DNA of 64,000 bases from Acinetobacter nosocomialis (lineage in GTDB: Bacteria > Pseudomonadota > Gammaproteobacteria > Pseudomonadales > Moraxellaceae). Below the pieces are notes generated by a model. It ran no database searches. It had not been told where the DNA came from and saw only the letters and a program-made list of their open reading frames with translations. The stretch lies in assembly GCA_025736915.1 (NCBI GenBank), contig CP107049.1:2046001-2110000 (forward strand), in the 5' to 3' direction. Below, piece after piece: positions 1-10,543 of this stretch. Position numbers and translations under genes: made by a program. Each line of letters begins with the position of its first letter. Position 1 is the stretch's first letter.

Positions 1-359
1 ATCAACCCAGATTGATTATCTTTGATTCTAATATCCAGATTGAGGTTATGGATAACTTGCCCCAAAACCATACGAGACTTCAAGATCTCAATTTCTGCAT
101 CAGTAGGAGACTTTTGTCCTAAGCCACCTGTTACTTTGGAGAGATCTCCAAGTAAAGCAGCAGAGGCAGCGCCTTTACTATCTTCAACCTGTACCATTGC
201 ATCTACAGAATAAGTATCTGGTGTTATGCGTAGATATAGTAGCGCACAAATTAAACTTAAGATCACGCAGCATGCTATGATTTTCCACTGCGCAATCAAA
301 GAAAAGAATAACTCTTTTAAATCAATGCTATCTTCGCTAGTTTTGGAGTTTTGCTTCAT
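1..359 (-). CDS. wzc: Capsule tyrosine autokinase/copolymerase Wzc, N-terminal part
   Basis: Partial gene read leftwards off the window edge; about 119 N-terminal codons are present from the ATG complementary to 357-359. The reading frame starts MKQNSKTSEDSIDLKELF and contains one membrane segment (about residues 20-42, IIACCVILSLICALLYL), then the start of the periplasmic Wzz-type chain-length domain. Family knowledge: Wzc is an inner-membrane polysaccharide copolymerase with a C-terminal cytoplasmic BY-kinase domain. That kinase domain lies outside the window and cannot be checked. It follows wzb by 21 bases in the leftward export operon wza-wzb-wzc, which matches the Acinetobacter K locus. 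Confidence 0.9.
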   Translation of the reverse strand, partial: MKQNSKTSEDSIDLKELFFSLIAQWKIIACCVILSLICALLYLRITPDTYSVDAMVQVEDSKGAASAALLGDLSKVTGGLGQKSPTDAEIEILKSRMVLGQVIHNLNLDIRIKDNQSGL

Positions 360-380
360 AAATTTACAACTAATACAGAT

Positions 381-809
381 TTATAATTGAGTACGCCAAT
401 CTTGCACATAGCTTTGAATGTTCTGGCAAGTGTGATCGAAAAAAGCTTGGTCATGTTGATAAGGATCAGGTACGTTTTGTCCTTGCCAATGACCAAGTCT
501 AAAAATTTTACCTTTAGCAAATGGCCAAGTTTGTTCAATATGCTTTTGTTGATTATTACTCATGACCAGAATCAAATCATTTTGTTTAATTAATTCGGCA
601 TTAAGCTGACGAGCAATATGAGGGCGCATATCGATACTCAGCTGATCCATACAATGAATGGCCTTATCATCCGCAGCATGACCTACTAATGCAGAAATAC
701 CCGCAGAAGAAATATTTAAAGTTGGGTGTTGGGCTTTTAAAAAGTACTCTGCCATTGGACTACGGCAAATATTGCCTACACAAACCACCAAAATATTTTT
801 AATATTCAT
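381..809 (-). CDS. wzb: Low-molecular-weight protein tyrosine phosphatase Wzb
   Basis: The 142-residue protein has the P-loop signature CVGNICRS at residues 10-17 (pattern CX5RS, nucleophile C10) and the general-acid loop VPDPY near residue 115. Both are diagnostic of LMW-PTPases, and the length is typical. Its known partner is Wzc, whose C-terminal tyrosine cluster it dephosphorylates; cycling of Wzc phosphorylation is needed for capsule assembly. The gene sits two bases after wza and just before wzc on the minus strand, so co-transcription is very likely. It should act in the cytoplasm. Confidence 0.95.
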   Translation of the reverse strand: MNIKNILVVCVGNICRSPMAEYFLKAQHPTLNISSAGISALVGHAADDKAIHCMDQLSIDMRPHIARQLNAELIKQNDLILVMSNNQQKHIEQTWPFAKGKIFRLGHWQGQNVPDPYQHDQAFFDHTCQNIQSYVQDWRTQL

Positions 810-811
810 TT

Positions 812-1912
812 CTAGTTATTTCCTAGCAACTGGAATGAATAAATGGCACTAGCGAATGGTACGATTTGACCAATAACTCGTTGCCAACGCGTTAAGCCCG
901 TTGCATCGATATATACAATATCATTTTTTTGCATTCGGAACTGATTAGATAGTGCAAGATTGCCGATATTACTTAAATTAAGCTGATAAATAGTTGATTG
1001 CTTATTTTGTAAATTGGTACGCATGACATAAATACGAGCCGCACTTGCAGAATATGGGTTAATTCCCTGACTTTCACCAAGTACATCACTTAGAGTCATT
1101 CCCTCATCGCGTAAATTGATAGCTTCATTTTTATTTGATTCACCCATAACATAGAGTTTTTGATCTTGTTTTGTATTAACGAAAATAGTGTCATTTGGCT
1201 GCACTAATAATTTATGTAAAGAATATCCTTGTCTTTCTAAATTTATCGCATTTAAGCTATAAGTTTGACCGTTCCTTATTAATTGGATATTTGTATTGTC
1301 GCCTGTTTGAGGATTAACTCCACCTGCCATACTCAATGCAGAGTAAACACTGATAGGCTGATCATCTAAAGTATATTGTCCACTTTTTTGGACCTGACCA
1401 TTGACATAGAAGCGTCGACCTTCATAAGACAGTACTCGAACAATAACGTCTGGCGTTTTTAAGTATTTTGCAAACTGATTGCGTAATAATCGTGTCGTTT
1501 CTGGAACAGTTTTACCGGCAACATGAATTTGTCCAATTAGAGGAAGTTGTATATTTCCATCTATATCAATTGGATAACCTGTGTTAATAGATTCTTTATC
1601 TTGTGTAGGTGGGGTGATTTCCGGGTATGCCCAAAGCTGAATAGACAATATATCATAAGGGCTTAAGCGATATTGATAATGTGAGCTATTAAAAAGAGAG
1701 CTGATATTATTATTTGGGTGTATAATTTCTGAATTAAGTTTAGAAACATTATCTTGATTGAGTTGTACTACAGAGATTTCTGCTCCTTGTTCTGTTCTAA
1801 ATGTCCCGTGTTCAGGTAAGTCATAAGTGTGTAATCCTGAGGTGACTGCGCATCCTGTAAACGAAAGTGAAATGGCTAAAAATAATAATGTGCTCTGATA
1901 CTTCACATTCAA
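812..1912 (-). CDS. wza: Outer-membrane polysaccharide export lipoprotein Wza
   Basis: The 366-residue protein begins with a lipoprotein signal peptide (MNVKYQSTLLFLAISLSFTGC); the lipobox cysteine is about residue 21. The poly_export domain follows at about 80-170 (YRLSPYDILSIQLW onward), then SLBB-type segments. The C-terminus has the tryptophan-containing amphipathic stretch expected to form the outer-membrane helical barrel. Family role: an octameric channel that carries capsule through periplasm and outer membrane, docking on Wzc. It is the first gene of the leftward export operon and is divergent from gna. Confidence 0.95.
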   Translation of the reverse strand: MNVKYQSTLLFLAISLSFTGCAVTSGLHTYDLPEHGTFRTEQGAEISVVQLNQDNVSKLNSEIIHPNNNISSLFNSSHYQYRLSPYDILSIQLWAYPEITPPTQDKESINTGYPIDIDGNIQLPLIGQIHVAGKTVPETTRLLRNQFAKYLKTPDVIVRVLSYEGRRFYVNGQVQKSGQYTLDDQPISVYSALSMAGGVNPQTGDNTNIQLIRNGQTYSLNAINLERQGYSLHKLLVQPNDTIFVNTKQDQKLYVMGESNKNEAINLRDEGMTLSDVLGESQGINPYSASAARIYVMRTNLQNKQSTIYQLNLSNIGNLALSNQFRMQKNDIVYIDATGLTRWQRVIGQIVPFASAIYSFQLLGNN

Positions 1913-2010
1913 ACCCTTTACTGTTTGTAATTCAATGATACTTTGTATGAAGATACACTGAATTGTAGTCTATAATTAACCCAAATCATACTTTATTTGT
2001 CGGGCGCTGA

Positions 2011-2039
2011 TTGTATATTTCAGGAAATTTTTGTTTAAA
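2011..2039 (+). promoter_or_regulatory. Candidate promoter for the rightward capsule operon
   Basis: The wza-gna intergenic region (1913-2112) must drive both arms of the K locus. On the plus strand TTGTAT (2011-2016) and TTTAAA (2034-2039) are separated by 17 bases, a plausible sigma70 promoter about 70 bases before gna. No JUMPstart-type ops sequence was found. A leftward promoter for wza must exist but no convincing pair was picked out. Confidence 0.4.
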
Positions 2040-2112
2040 GTCTGCTATATTATCGTAGTAGGTCGTATCCATGATGTTTGTCCATTTAAAGTTAAATGGT
2101 TAGGTTTTATAT

Positions 2113-3390
2113 ATGTTTCAACTCGAACAACTAAAAATAGCGATTATCGGCTTAGGGTATGTGGGTCTGCCTTTAGCGGTTGAATTTGGTAAACATAAGC
2201 CTACACTAGGATTTGATATAAATACAGATCGTATACAAGAACTAAAAAATGGTCATGATCATACTTTAGAAGTAACTTCTGACGAACTAAAACACGTACC
2301 TCAGCTTTCATATACAGCAGATATTGAAGACTTAAAAACAGCAAACTTCTTTATTGTTACCGTGCCAACACCAATAGATGATTTTAAGCAGCCTGATCTT
2401 ACTCCCCTTGTAAAAGCATCTCAAAGTATTGCTAAAGTTCTAAAAAAGGGCGATATCGTTGTTTATGAGTCAACGGTTTACCCTGGTGCGACAGAAGAGG
2501 TATGTATACCTGAATTAGAAAAACATTCGGGTTTAAATTTTAATAAAGATTTCTTTGTTGGTTATAGTCCGGAACGTATTAATCCTGGTGATAAACAACG
2601 GCGTGTCACTAATATTTTAAAAATTACATCAGGTTCAACACCGTTGGTAGCTGACTATGTTGATCAAGTATATAACTTAATTATTGAGGCGGGTACACAT
2701 AAGGCCCCGAGTATCAAAGTTGCTGAGGCTGCTAAAGTCATTGAAAATACACAAAGAGATGTGAATATTGCATTAATCAATGAATTGGCTCTGATTTTTA
2801 ATAAAATGGGTATCGATACAGAAGATGTACTCAAGGCCGCAGGTACAAAATGGAATTTTTTAAACTTTAGACCAGGTTTGGTAGGTGGTCACTGTATTGG
2901 TGTTGATCCGTATTATTTAACGCATAAAGCAGAGTCAATTGGTTTACATCCTGAGATCATTTTAGCAGCTCGTCGTTTAAATGATCGTATGGGTGAATAT
3001 GTTGCAACCCAATTGATCAAAGAAATGGTAAAGCAACGTATACAAGTAGTTGGTGCTCGCATATTAATTTTAGGTTTGAGCTTTAAAGAAAACTGCCCTG
3101 ATATTCGGAACACTAAAATTGTAGATATGGTGAAAGCACTAAAGGAATACGATTTAGATCTTGATATTTACGATCCTTGGGTGGATAGTGCCGAAGTTGA
3201 GGGCGAGTATGGTTTAGCTCCAGTTACGGAATTAAAGCAAGATCACTATGATGCAATAGTTATTGCTGTCGCTCATGATCAGTTTAAAGCAATGTCGAGC
3301 CAGGAGCTCATTGCTTTAGGTAAAGAGAAACATGTTTTATATGATTTAAAATATGTTTTGGATAAAGAACAAAGTGATATTCGACTGTAA
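2113..3390 (+). CDS. gna: UDP-N-acetylhexosamine 6-dehydrogenase (Gna, WbpA/TviB type)
   Basis: The 425-residue protein has the NAD-binding Rossmann motif GLGYVGLP at 13-20, the central dimerisation helix region and the catalytic motif [11 protein letters not shown] with C261. This is the UDP-glucose/GDP-mannose dehydrogenase family in its WbpA/TviB branch. The expected reaction is oxidation of UDP-GlcNAc or UDP-GalNAc at C6 to the uronic acid. In the K-locus context it supplies UDP-N-acetyl-D-galactosaminuronic acid, together with the epimerase Gne1 further downstream. It is the first gene of the rightward operon. Exact substrate is inferred. Confidence 0.92.
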   Translation: MFQLEQLKIAIIGLGYVGLPLAVEFGKHKPTLGFDINTDRIQELKNGHDHTLEVTSDELKHVPQLSYTADIEDLKTANFFIVTVPTPIDDFKQPDLTPLVKASQSIAKVLKKGDIVVYESTVYPGATEEVCIPELEKHSGLNFNKDFFVGYSPERINPGDKQRRVTNILKITSGSTPLVADYVDQVYNLIIEAGTHKAPSIKVAEAAKVIENTQRDVNIALINELALIFNKMGIDTEDVLKAAGTKWNFLNFRPGLVGGHCIGVDPYYLTHKAESIGLHPEIILAARRLNDRMGEYVATQLIKEMVKQRIQVVGARILILGLSFKENCPDIRNTKIVDMVKALKEYDLDLDIYDPWVDSAEVEGEYGLAPVTELKQDHYDAIVIAVAHDQFKAMSSQELIALGKEKHVLYDLKYVLDKEQSDIRL

Positions 3391-3419
3391 AAATTACTAG
3401 TTACTAGCATAGGAATTTT

Positions 3420-4478
3420 ATGAAAATTTTAGTCACTGGCGGTGCAGGTTTTATTGGTTCTGCTGTCATTAGAAATATTATAAAAAATACTCAAGATGAA
3501 GTATTAAATATAGATAAATTAACATATGCCGGTAATTTAGAATCATTGTCTGAAATTGATACGGATCCACGATATCAATTTGCACAAGTTGATATCTGTG
3601 ATAGTGAGCGTTTAACGGAATTTTTTAAAATTTTCCAACCGGATGCTGTGATGCATCTAGCAGCCGAGTCACATGTTGATCGTTCTATTGATGGTCCCGC
3701 TGAGTTTATTACAACAAATATTGTGGGTACTTATACATTGTTAGAGGTTGCACGTAAGTACTGGCTACAATTAAATGAAGAAAAGAAAGCCTCTTTTAAA
3801 TTTCATCATATTTCAACAGATGAGGTTTATGGTGATTTAGAAGGTACAACAGATTTATTCACTGAAACGACATCTTATGCGCCAAGTTCGCCGTATTCAG
3901 CAAGTAAAGCAAGTTCTGATCATTTAGTACGTGCTTGGCATAGAACATATGGTTTACCAACTGTAGTAACGAATTGTTCAAACAATTACGGTCCATACCA
4001 CTTTCCAGAAAAGCTCATTCCATTGGTGATCTTAAATGCGCTGGATGGTAAGGCTTTACCGATTTATGGTAAAGGTGATCAGATCCGTGATTGGTTGTAT
4101 GTCGAAGATCATGCCAAAGCTTTATATAAGGTCGTGACTGAAGGTAAAGTTGGAGAAACTTATAATATCGGTGGTCATAATGAAAAACAAAATATAGAAG
4201 TTGTGAAAACAATTTGTAAAATTTTAGATGAATTAAAACCACAAAATAATCATCAACCTTATGAGACATTAATCACTTTCGTAAAAGATCGTCCAGGACA
4301 TGATTTACGTTATGCAATTGATGCCTCAAAAATTGCAAAAGATTTAGGCTGGAAGCCTGAGGAAACATTTGAAACAGGTATTAGAAAGACCGTTGAGTGG
4401 TATTTAAATAATTTAGAGTGGTGCCGCCGGGTACAAGATGGCAGTTACCAAAGAGAAAGATTAGGTGTAAGTGCATAA
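3420..4478 (+). CDS. rmlB: dTDP-glucose 4,6-dehydratase
   Basis: An extended SDR enzyme of 352 residues with the nucleotide motif GGAGFIG (7-13), the TDE dehydratase triad (133-135, [11 protein letters not shown]) and the catalytic YSASK (Y159, K163). It converts dTDP-D-glucose to dTDP-4-keto-6-deoxyglucose. No rmlC or rmlD follows; a WxcM-type isomerase and an aminotransferase do, so the product goes to a 3-amino-3,6-dideoxy sugar and not to rhamnose. The stop overlaps the rmlA start by one base (TAATG), suggesting translational coupling. Confidence 0.95.
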   Translation: MKILVTGGAGFIGSAVIRNIIKNTQDEVLNIDKLTYAGNLESLSEIDTDPRYQFAQVDICDSERLTEFFKIFQPDAVMHLAAESHVDRSIDGPAEFITTNIVGTYTLLEVARKYWLQLNEEKKASFKFHHISTDEVYGDLEGTTDLFTETTSYAPSSPYSASKASSDHLVRAWHRTYGLPTVVTNCSNNYGPYHFPEKLIPLVILNALDGKALPIYGKGDQIRDWLYVEDHAKALYKVVTEGKVGETYNIGGHNEKQNIEVVKTICKILDELKPQNNHQPYETLITFVKDRPGHDLRYAIDASKIAKDLGWKPEETFETGIRKTVEWYLNNLEWCRRVQDGSYQRERLGVSA

Positions 4479-5350
4479 TGAGTACAAAAGGTATAATTTT
4501 AGCAGGTGGTTCTGGGACACGTTTGTATCCGATCACAAAAGGCGTTTCAAAACAACTGTTACCAATTTACGATAAGCCAATGGTTTATTATCCATTGTCT
4601 GTTTTGATGTTGGCTGGTATTCGTGAAGTTCTTATTATTAGTACGCCAGACGATATAGATGGCTTTAAGCGATTATTGGGTGATGGCTCACAATTCGGTG
4701 TTGAATTAAGTTATGCGATTCAACCAAGTCCGGATGGTTTAGCTCAAGCATTTATTATTGGTGAAGAGTTTATTGGCGAAAGTAATGTCTGTTTAGTACT
4801 TGGCGACAACATTTTCTATGGTCAAGGTTTTACACCAATGCTACGCCAAGCCGTGGCCCGTCAAAAGGGTGCAACCGTATTTGGTTATCAAGTCAAAGAT
4901 CCTGAACGTTTTGGTGTTGTTGAGTTTGATGAGGAAAAACGAGCTGTTTCATTAGAAGAAAAGCCAAAACATCCAAAATCGAATTTTGCGGTTACGGGAC
5001 TTTATTTTTACGATAATGATGTAGTGAAAATTGCAAAACAAGTAAAACCATCAGATCGTGGTGAACTTGAAATTACGACAGTGAACCAGATGTATCTAGA
5101 CCGTGGTGATCTCAATGTTGAGTTACTTGGACGTGGTTTTGCTTGGTTAGATACAGGGACACATGCAAGCTTACTTGAAGCAGCACAGTTTGTTGAAACT
5201 ATTGAAAAACGTCAAGGTTATAAAGTGGCTTGTCTTGAAGAAATTGCACTTCATAATGGTTGGTTGACGAAAGCTCAAGTGTTAGAAATCGGCCAAAGCA
5301 TGAGTAAAAATGATTATGGTCAATATTTGATTTCTTTGGTAACTGAATAA
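4478..5350 (+). CDS. rmlA: Glucose-1-phosphate thymidylyltransferase
   Basis: The start chosen is the ATG at 4478 ([11 protein letters not shown]), overlapping the rmlB stop; an in-frame extension to 4418 lies inside rmlB and is not conserved-looking. The protein has 290 residues, the normal RmlA length. The N-terminal signature [11 protein letters not shown] (8-18) with the SKQLLP segment (K25) is the nucleotidyltransferase active site. It makes dTDP-glucose from dTTP and glucose-1-phosphate, feeding RmlB. It is usually feedback-controlled by dTDP-sugars. Confidence 0.96.
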   Translation: MSTKGIILAGGSGTRLYPITKGVSKQLLPIYDKPMVYYPLSVLMLAGIREVLIISTPDDIDGFKRLLGDGSQFGVELSYAIQPSPDGLAQAFIIGEEFIGESNVCLVLGDNIFYGQGFTPMLRQAVARQKGATVFGYQVKDPERFGVVEFDEEKRAVSLEEKPKHPKSNFAVTGLYFYDNDVVKIAKQVKPSDRGELEITTVNQMYLDRGDLNVELLGRGFAWLDTGTHASLLEAAQFVETIEKRQGYKVACLEEIALHNGWLTKAQVLEIGQSMSKNDYGQYLISLVTE

Positions 5351-5351
5351 A

Positions 5352-6206
5352 ATGAGCCTTGTAAAATTAATTGACTTGCCGAGTTTTGGTGATGAACGAG
5401 GTGGTTTAGTTGCGATTGAATCTAATCAGTCAATTCCTTTTGATGTGAAACGTTTGTATTACATCTTTAATACCTCACAAAAACCGCGAGGCTTTCATGC
5501 TCATATTGATTTAAAACAAGTTGCAATATGTTTGAAAGGTAGCTGTAGATTTATTCTGGATAATGGTTCTACTAAAGAAGAAGTTGTTTTAGATAACCCA
5601 ACCCAGGGTTTGATTATTGAAGGATTGATCTGGCGTGAAATGCATGACTTTTCAGAAGATTGTGTATTACTAGTTTTAGCAAGTGAACACTTTACAGAGC
5701 AAGATTATATTCGAAATTACGATGAGTTTCTGCGAGTAGTAAATCAGCCTTATATTCATCCATTATCCGATGTCAAATCTAAAAATATTGGTCAAAAAAC
5801 AAAAGTTTGGCAATATAGTGTGATTTTCCCACAAGCGGTTATTGGAGAAAATTGTAATATTTGTGCGCACACTATGATTGAGAATGATGTGCAAATTGGT
5901 AATAACGTCACAATTAAATCAGGTGTGTATGTATGGGATGGGATTACATTAGAAGATAACGTTTTTGTTGGCCCTAGCGTTACTTTTACAAATGATAAGA
6001 CTCCCCGTTCAAAGCAATATCCCGATGAGTTTCTAAAAACTATAGTTGAACAAGGTGCAAGTATTGGCGGTAATGCTACCATTTTACCCGGCATAAGAAT
6101 TGGTCGAAATGCATTGGTTGGTGCTGGTGCAGTAGTAACTAAAGATGTTCCGGAAAATGCAATTGTAGTAGGAAATCCTGCAATTATTAAAGGCTATGTG
6201 AAATAA
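5352..6206 (+). CDS. Bifunctional dTDP-4-keto-6-deoxyglucose 3,4-ketoisomerase / sugar N-acetyltransferase
   Basis: This 284-residue protein fuses two domains. Residues 1-135 are a WxcM/FdtA-like cupin ([18 protein letters not shown] carries the conserved histidines). Residues 140-284 are a left-handed beta-helix acyltransferase with repeated hexapeptides such as [20 protein letters not shown]. The architecture matches FdtD of Shewanella: isomerisation of dTDP-4-keto-6-deoxyglucose to the 3-keto sugar, then N-acetylation after the aminotransferase step. The product is dTDP-Fuc3NAc or dTDP-Qui3NAc; C4 stereochemistry cannot be read from sequence. Some Acinetobacter K-locus annotations call a similar gene fdtE (from memory). 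The next gene overlaps by one base. Confidence 0.85.
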   Translation: MSLVKLIDLPSFGDERGGLVAIESNQSIPFDVKRLYYIFNTSQKPRGFHAHIDLKQVAICLKGSCRFILDNGSTKEEVVLDNPTQGLIIEGLIWREMHDFSEDCVLLVLASEHFTEQDYIRNYDEFLRVVNQPYIHPLSDVKSKNIGQKTKVWQYSVIFPQAVIGENCNICAHTMIENDVQIGNNVTIKSGVYVWDGITLEDNVFVGPSVTFTNDKTPRSKQYPDEFLKTIVEQGASIGGNATILPGIRIGRNALVGAGAVVTKDVPENAIVVGNPAIIKGYVK

Positions 6207-7321
6207 TGATTCCTTTCTTAGATTTAAAAAGTATAAATAGTCAATATCGTGCAGAACTCATTGAGGCTTGTACTCGTGTCATAGACTCTGGCTGGTACAT
6301 AGGCGGAAATGAGCTAGCTCAATTTGAAAAAAACTTTGCGGAATATTGTGGCGTAAAATTTGCAATTGGAGTTGCAAATGGTTTAGATGCCTTGATTCTT
6401 ACACTTCGAGCATGGAAAGAGTTGGGGAAATTGCATGATGGTGATGAAGTAATTGTCCCATCAAATACATATATTGCAAGTATTTTAGCAATCACTGCAA
6501 ATAACCTAACTCCAGTTTTAGTTGAGCCGGATATTAATACTTATAATATTGATCCAAGCAAGATTGAAGCTGCGGTTACTCCAAAAACGAAAGTAATCTT
6601 ACCTGTTCATTTATATGGGCAATTAGCAGAAATGCCTGCAATCATGGCAATTGCAAATAAATATAATCTACTTGTTTTAGAAGATTCAGCTCAATCACAT
6701 AGTGCTGAAATTAATGGAATAAAAGCTGGAAACTGGGGAGATGCCTCGGGTTTCAGTTTCTATCCTGGTAAAAATTTAGGTGCATTAGGGGATGCTGGTG
6801 CTGTAACCACTAATAATGAAGAACTTGCACAAATGTTACGTGCTCTTCGTAATTATGGTTCTCATGAAAAATATAAAAATTTAGTACCTGGTGTAAATAG
6901 TCGTCTTGATGAAATTCAAGCTGCCATACTAGATATTAAATTAAAATATTTAGATCAAGAAATAGCTCATCGTCGTAAAATTGCGCAATTGTATTCGCAG
7001 CATATAGTAAATCCTTTAATCAAATTACCCTTAGCTCAGAAAAATGCTGAAGAGTATCAGCAGCACGTTTGGCATTTATTTGTGATTCGTACTGAGCATC
7101 GCGAGGCTTTACAAAAGTACTTGGCTGAACAAGGCATACAGACTTTAATTCATTATCCTATCCCACCTCACAAGCAACAGGCTTATAAAGAATGGAATGA
7201 TTTAAGTTATCCAGTATCTGAGCAGATCCATGCAGAAGTAATGAGTTTACCCATAGGACCAACTTTAAGCTTGGAAGAGGCTGAGAAAGTAATTCAGATC
7301 TGTAATAATTTTAAAGTTTAA
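6206..7321 (+). CDS. fdtB: dTDP-3-amino-3,6-dideoxyhexose aminotransferase (FdtB/QdtB type)
   Basis: A DegT/DnrJ/EryC1/StrS aminotransferase of 371 residues. The PLP lysine is K189 in [14 protein letters not shown], and D160 in LEDSAQSH should contact the pyridine nitrogen. It would transaminate the 3-keto sugar made by the preceding isomerase domain, giving the amine that the fused acetyltransferase domain acetylates. The one-base overlap with the upstream gene fits a tight pathway. Whether the name should be fdtB (fucose series) or qdtB (quinovose series) depends on the isomerase stereochemistry. Confidence 0.85.
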   Translation: MIPFLDLKSINSQYRAELIEACTRVIDSGWYIGGNELAQFEKNFAEYCGVKFAIGVANGLDALILTLRAWKELGKLHDGDEVIVPSNTYIASILAITANNLTPVLVEPDINTYNIDPSKIEAAVTPKTKVILPVHLYGQLAEMPAIMAIANKYNLLVLEDSAQSHSAEINGIKAGNWGDASGFSFYPGKNLGALGDAGAVTTNNEELAQMLRALRNYGSHEKYKNLVPGVNSRLDEIQAAILDIKLKYLDQEIAHRRKIAQLYSQHIVNPLIKLPLAQKNAEEYQQHVWHLFVIRTEHREALQKYLAEQGIQTLIHYPIPPHKQQAYKEWNDLSYPVSEQIHAEVMSLPIGPTLSLEEAEKVIQICNNFKV

Positions 7322-7322
7322 A

Positions 7323-8582
7323 ATGAATTTACTTAAAACAAGTGTATTAAATGGAGTTGCTGTTTTAATCAAAACAGCAACGATGTTTATACTCAATAAA
7401 ATTTTGGCTGTTTATGTTGGTCCAGCTGGTTATGCAGCAATCGGTCAATTTCAAAATTTTATTCAAATGGTGACCACTTTCGCTGGTAGTGCAATCAATA
7501 CAGCTGTTATTAAATATACCGCAGAATATTATGAAGATGAAAATAAACAAAGAAATATATGGAGAACAGCTGGAAGTATAGTGCTGCTTTTTAGTTTAAT
7601 TTTCTCTTTACTTATATTTATTTTTCAAAAGCAACTTTCAACTTATATTTTTCATACGGATATTTATCAAACAGTTTTTGTTTGGTTTGCTGTTTTTTTA
7701 ACCTTTTTTACTCTTAATGCCCTTTTTTTAGCCATCTTAAATGGAAAAAAAGAAGTTTTAAGGTTAGTCGTCGCAAACATTATAGGAAGTATTTTTTCTT
7801 TGGCTGTAACCAGCCTCTTAGCTATAAAATATAATCTATATGGTGCTTTAGTTGCACTTTCAATTTATCAGTCATTAGCTTTTTTAGTAACTCTCTTTTT
7901 ATGTTATAAGTCAGAATGGTTTAAGTTGACTTATTTGTTTGGAAAAATAGATAAAACCGTTGCCAAAAATTTTGCAGCTTTTGCTTTGATGGCGTTGGTC
8001 AGTGCAATATGTGTTCCGCTTTCTCAAATGGCTATTCGAAGTTACTTAACCTATGAATATGGTCTAACTTATGCAGGATATTGGGAAGCCATGATCCGTT
8101 TAAGTGCAGCATATCTTATGTTAGTCACAACAACCTTAGGCGTATATTATTTACCTCGACTTTCTGAGCTATCAGAAATTAAGGAGATAAAGACAGAAGT
8201 TTACACTGGTTATAAGTTTATATTTCCATTAGCTGCCTTAGGTGGTCTGACTGTGTATATCCTTAGAGACTGGATTATAGCTATTTTATTTACCAAAACA
8301 TTTTTACCTATGCGTGATTTGTTTCTTTGGCAGATGATAGGTGACTCTTTAAAAATTGGTAGCTGGATACTTGCATATCTAATGTTGAGTAAAGCTATGA
8401 CGAAATTATTTATAACTACTGAGATTATATTTGCAATTACTTCAATATTATTAACTTATATCTGTACTCAGCTTTTTGGTTTTGAAGGTGTATCCATTGC
8501 TCATCTGATTAACTATGGAATTTACTGGCTTATAATGAGTATTTGTGTTTTTAAAAGTTTAAAAGAAAAGGGTACGATATGA
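7323..8582 (+). CDS. wzx: Wzx-type repeat-unit flippase
   Basis: A 419-residue, very hydrophobic protein with about 12 predicted membrane segments and the N-terminal GPAGYAAIGQFQNF stretch typical of WzxE-like O-unit translocases (MOP superfamily). It should flip undecaprenyl-PP-linked capsule repeats to the periplasmic face for Wzy. It starts two bases after the aminotransferase gene and overlaps the next glycosyltransferase by four bases (ATGA). From here rightwards the DNA becomes clearly richer in A and T. Similarity to WzxE may reflect the amino-deoxy sugar in the unit. Confidence 0.88.
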   Translation: MNLLKTSVLNGVAVLIKTATMFILNKILAVYVGPAGYAAIGQFQNFIQMVTTFAGSAINTAVIKYTAEYYEDENKQRNIWRTAGSIVLLFSLIFSLLIFIFQKQLSTYIFHTDIYQTVFVWFAVFLTFFTLNALFLAILNGKKEVLRLVVANIIGSIFSLAVTSLLAIKYNLYGALVALSIYQSLAFLVTLFLCYKSEWFKLTYLFGKIDKTVAKNFAAFALMALVSAICVPLSQMAIRSYLTYEYGLTYAGYWEAMIRLSAAYLMLVTTTLGVYYLPRLSELSEIKEIKTEVYTGYKFIFPLAALGGLTVYILRDWIIAILFTKTFLPMRDLFLWQMIGDSLKIGSWILAYLMLSKAMTKLFITTEIIFAITSILLTYICTQLFGFEGVSIAHLINYGIYWLIMSICVFKSLKEKGTI

Positions 8583-9418
8583 GTAGTGTGCAACAACCTT
8601 TAGTATCAATTGTTATACCTTGTTATAACCATGAAAATTTCGTACAGCATTGTATACAAAGTGTAATAGATCAAAGCTATGAAAATATAGAGCTGATTAT
8701 TATTGATGATGGCTCGAAAGATAACTCTGTTTCAAAAATAAAAGAAATGCTAGATAAGTGTAAAGAACGTTTTACTCATTTTGAATTTAGGTATAGACCG
8801 AATAAAGGTTTAACATCAACACTGAATGAGGCATTAGAGTGGTGCCAAGGCGAATATTTTTCTGTAATTGCATCAGATGATTTAATGAAAGAAAACAAGA
8901 CAGAAAAGCAGGTGTTTTTTTTAGATGAAAATCAGCATGTTGCAGCAGTTTTTGGTGGTATTGAATTAATAAATGATGAAAATGAAATTGTAGATATAAG
9001 AGTTCACCCTGATAAAACATATACTTTTAAAGAAATAATTTTAAATAAGCATGACCTTCCTGCTTCTACACAAATGGCTAGATTAAAGTTGATTAAGGAT
9101 ATTGGGGGTTACAACACAGATTATAAAATTGAAGATTGGTATATGTTATTAAAAATGGCTGAAAAGGAATTTGATATAGTTTATATGAAAGAAGTTTTTT
9201 GTTCTTATCGATTTCATGAAAATAATTTTTCAAAAAATATGGAAATTATGGGCAAAGAAATGCACAAAATTATAGCAGAATATAAAGATAATATTTTTTA
9301 TAGAGAGGCTTTAAAAATTATATATAAGCAAGAATTTAATTATTTTAAAAATAAGAAAAATTATATTAAAGCATTTAGCATTTTATTTAAATTCATTATT
9401 GTATCTATAAATAGGTAA
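8579..9418 (+). CDS. Family 2 glycosyltransferase
   Basis: A 279-residue GT-A protein. The N-terminus VSIVIPCYNHENFVQHC, then IIIDDGSKDNS and ASDDLM (the DXD region), are classical GT2 motifs. The donor and linkage cannot be inferred. No transmembrane segment is obvious, so it should work at the cytoplasmic face on the lipid-linked unit. It overlaps the wzx stop by four bases. The C-terminal third is lysine-, asparagine- and isoleucine-rich, reflecting very AT-rich DNA. Confidence 0.85.
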   Translation: MSSVQQPLVSIVIPCYNHENFVQHCIQSVIDQSYENIELIIIDDGSKDNSVSKIKEMLDKCKERFTHFEFRYRPNKGLTSTLNEALEWCQGEYFSVIASDDLMKENKTEKQVFFLDENQHVAAVFGGIELINDENEIVDIRVHPDKTYTFKEIILNKHDLPASTQMARLKLIKDIGGYNTDYKIEDWYMLLKMAEKEFDIVYMKEVFCSYRFHENNFSKNMEIMGKEMHKIIAEYKDNIFYREALKIIYKQEFNYFKNKKNYIKAFSILFKFIIVSINR

Positions 9419-9422
9419 AGTG

Positions 9423-10517
9423 ATGAAGATTTTAATTATAGTGCCTGATCTATCATTTGGGGGAGTAACTAGTGTTGTCAGTAATCTGGTTAAGGGCTTA
9501 AAAGAAAATTTTAAAGTAGAAGTTCGTGTCGTTACATTATTTCCTAAAAATGAAATAAACCTAAATGATATAGATGTTATTCATTTAAATATTTCTTCTA
9601 TTAGTGATATTTTAAAAGGATTATTTTTTCTTAAGAATATCATAAAAGAGTATAAACCAGATATCGTTCATAGTCATACCTTATATCCTCATTTGCTTAT
9701 CGATTCTTTGAGCCTGTTTTATAAAAAAAATTATAAACTTATTAATAGCGAGCATGGTACGTATAACTCTACATTAAAATTCTATAAAAGAATGAATTTT
9801 TTTAGAATTCTTAATCCTCAAGCTGAACTAGTTACAAACGTTAGTGTTGCTAGTTGTGAGAGCTATATTAATTCACATATTGTAAAAAGAGAGAAAATAA
9901 AACCTATTTATAATGGTATTGATATTGAAAAATATTATTTTTCTCAAAGTGTTAGAGATAAAATTAGAAAAAATCTAAATATTGATGAGAAATTAAAAGT
10001 CATTGGATATGTTGGCCGATTATCTACAGAAAAGAATGTCACAAATTTGATTGAGGCAATTTCACGAATTCATTTAATTGATTTTAAATTAATTATTATT
10101 GGTGATGGGCCGGAACGTGAGAATTTAGAAAGATTTGTATCTGAAAAGCAATTAAATGATAAAGTTTCTTTTCTTGGTGCTCTATCCAATGCACATGAAT
10201 ATTATTCCGCATTCGATATGCTTGCTCTTTCAAGTAATACAGAGGGTTTGCCTACAGTTATTCTTGAGGCTATTTCATCAAACTGTCTTGTTGTGTCAAC
10301 AGACTGTGGTGGCGTAAGAGAAATGTTACCAGAAAATTATGAATTTTTAGCGAAACCCAATTGCCCAGAAGAACTTTCTTTAATTATTGATAAAATGTTA
10401 AAGATAGAACCCCTGTTAGCAAATCAAATTAAAGAAAATTGTTTTCAAAAGGTGAAGAATTACTTCTCAATTGAAGCTATGTGTCAGAATTGGTGGGTAA
10501 TTTATAATGAAGTGTAA
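9423..10517 (+). CDS. Family 4 glycosyltransferase
   Basis: A GT-B fold protein of about 364 residues, with N-terminal DLSFGGVTSVVSNLVKGL (acceptor domain) and C-terminal IGYVGRLSTEKNVTNLIEA, then SNTEGLPTVILEA, the EX7E donor-sugar motif of GT4 enzymes. The ATG at 9423 is preferred to the adjacent in-frame GTG at 9420. It sits four bases after the preceding transferase gene. It should add one residue of the capsule unit; donor unknown. Confidence 0.88.
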   Translation: MKILIIVPDLSFGGVTSVVSNLVKGLKENFKVEVRVVTLFPKNEINLNDIDVIHLNISSISDILKGLFFLKNIIKEYKPDIVHSHTLYPHLLIDSLSLFYKKNYKLINSEHGTYNSTLKFYKRMNFFRILNPQAELVTNVSVASCESYINSHIVKREKIKPIYNGIDIEKYYFSQSVRDKIRKNLNIDEKLKVIGYVGRLSTEKNVTNLIEAISRIHLIDFKLIIIGDGPERENLERFVSEKQLNDKVSFLGALSNAHEYYSAFDMLALSSNTEGLPTVILEAISSNCLVVSTDCGGVREMLPENYEFLAKPNCPEELSLIIDKMLKIEPLLANQIKENCFQKVKNYFSIEAMCQNWWVIYNEV

Positions 10518-10543
10518 GACTATAGGTGGTGAGGTATATTTTA

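Noticed and set aside
1913..2112. JUMPstart/ops element in front of the capsule operon
   Set aside because: No GGCGGTAG core was found in the region.
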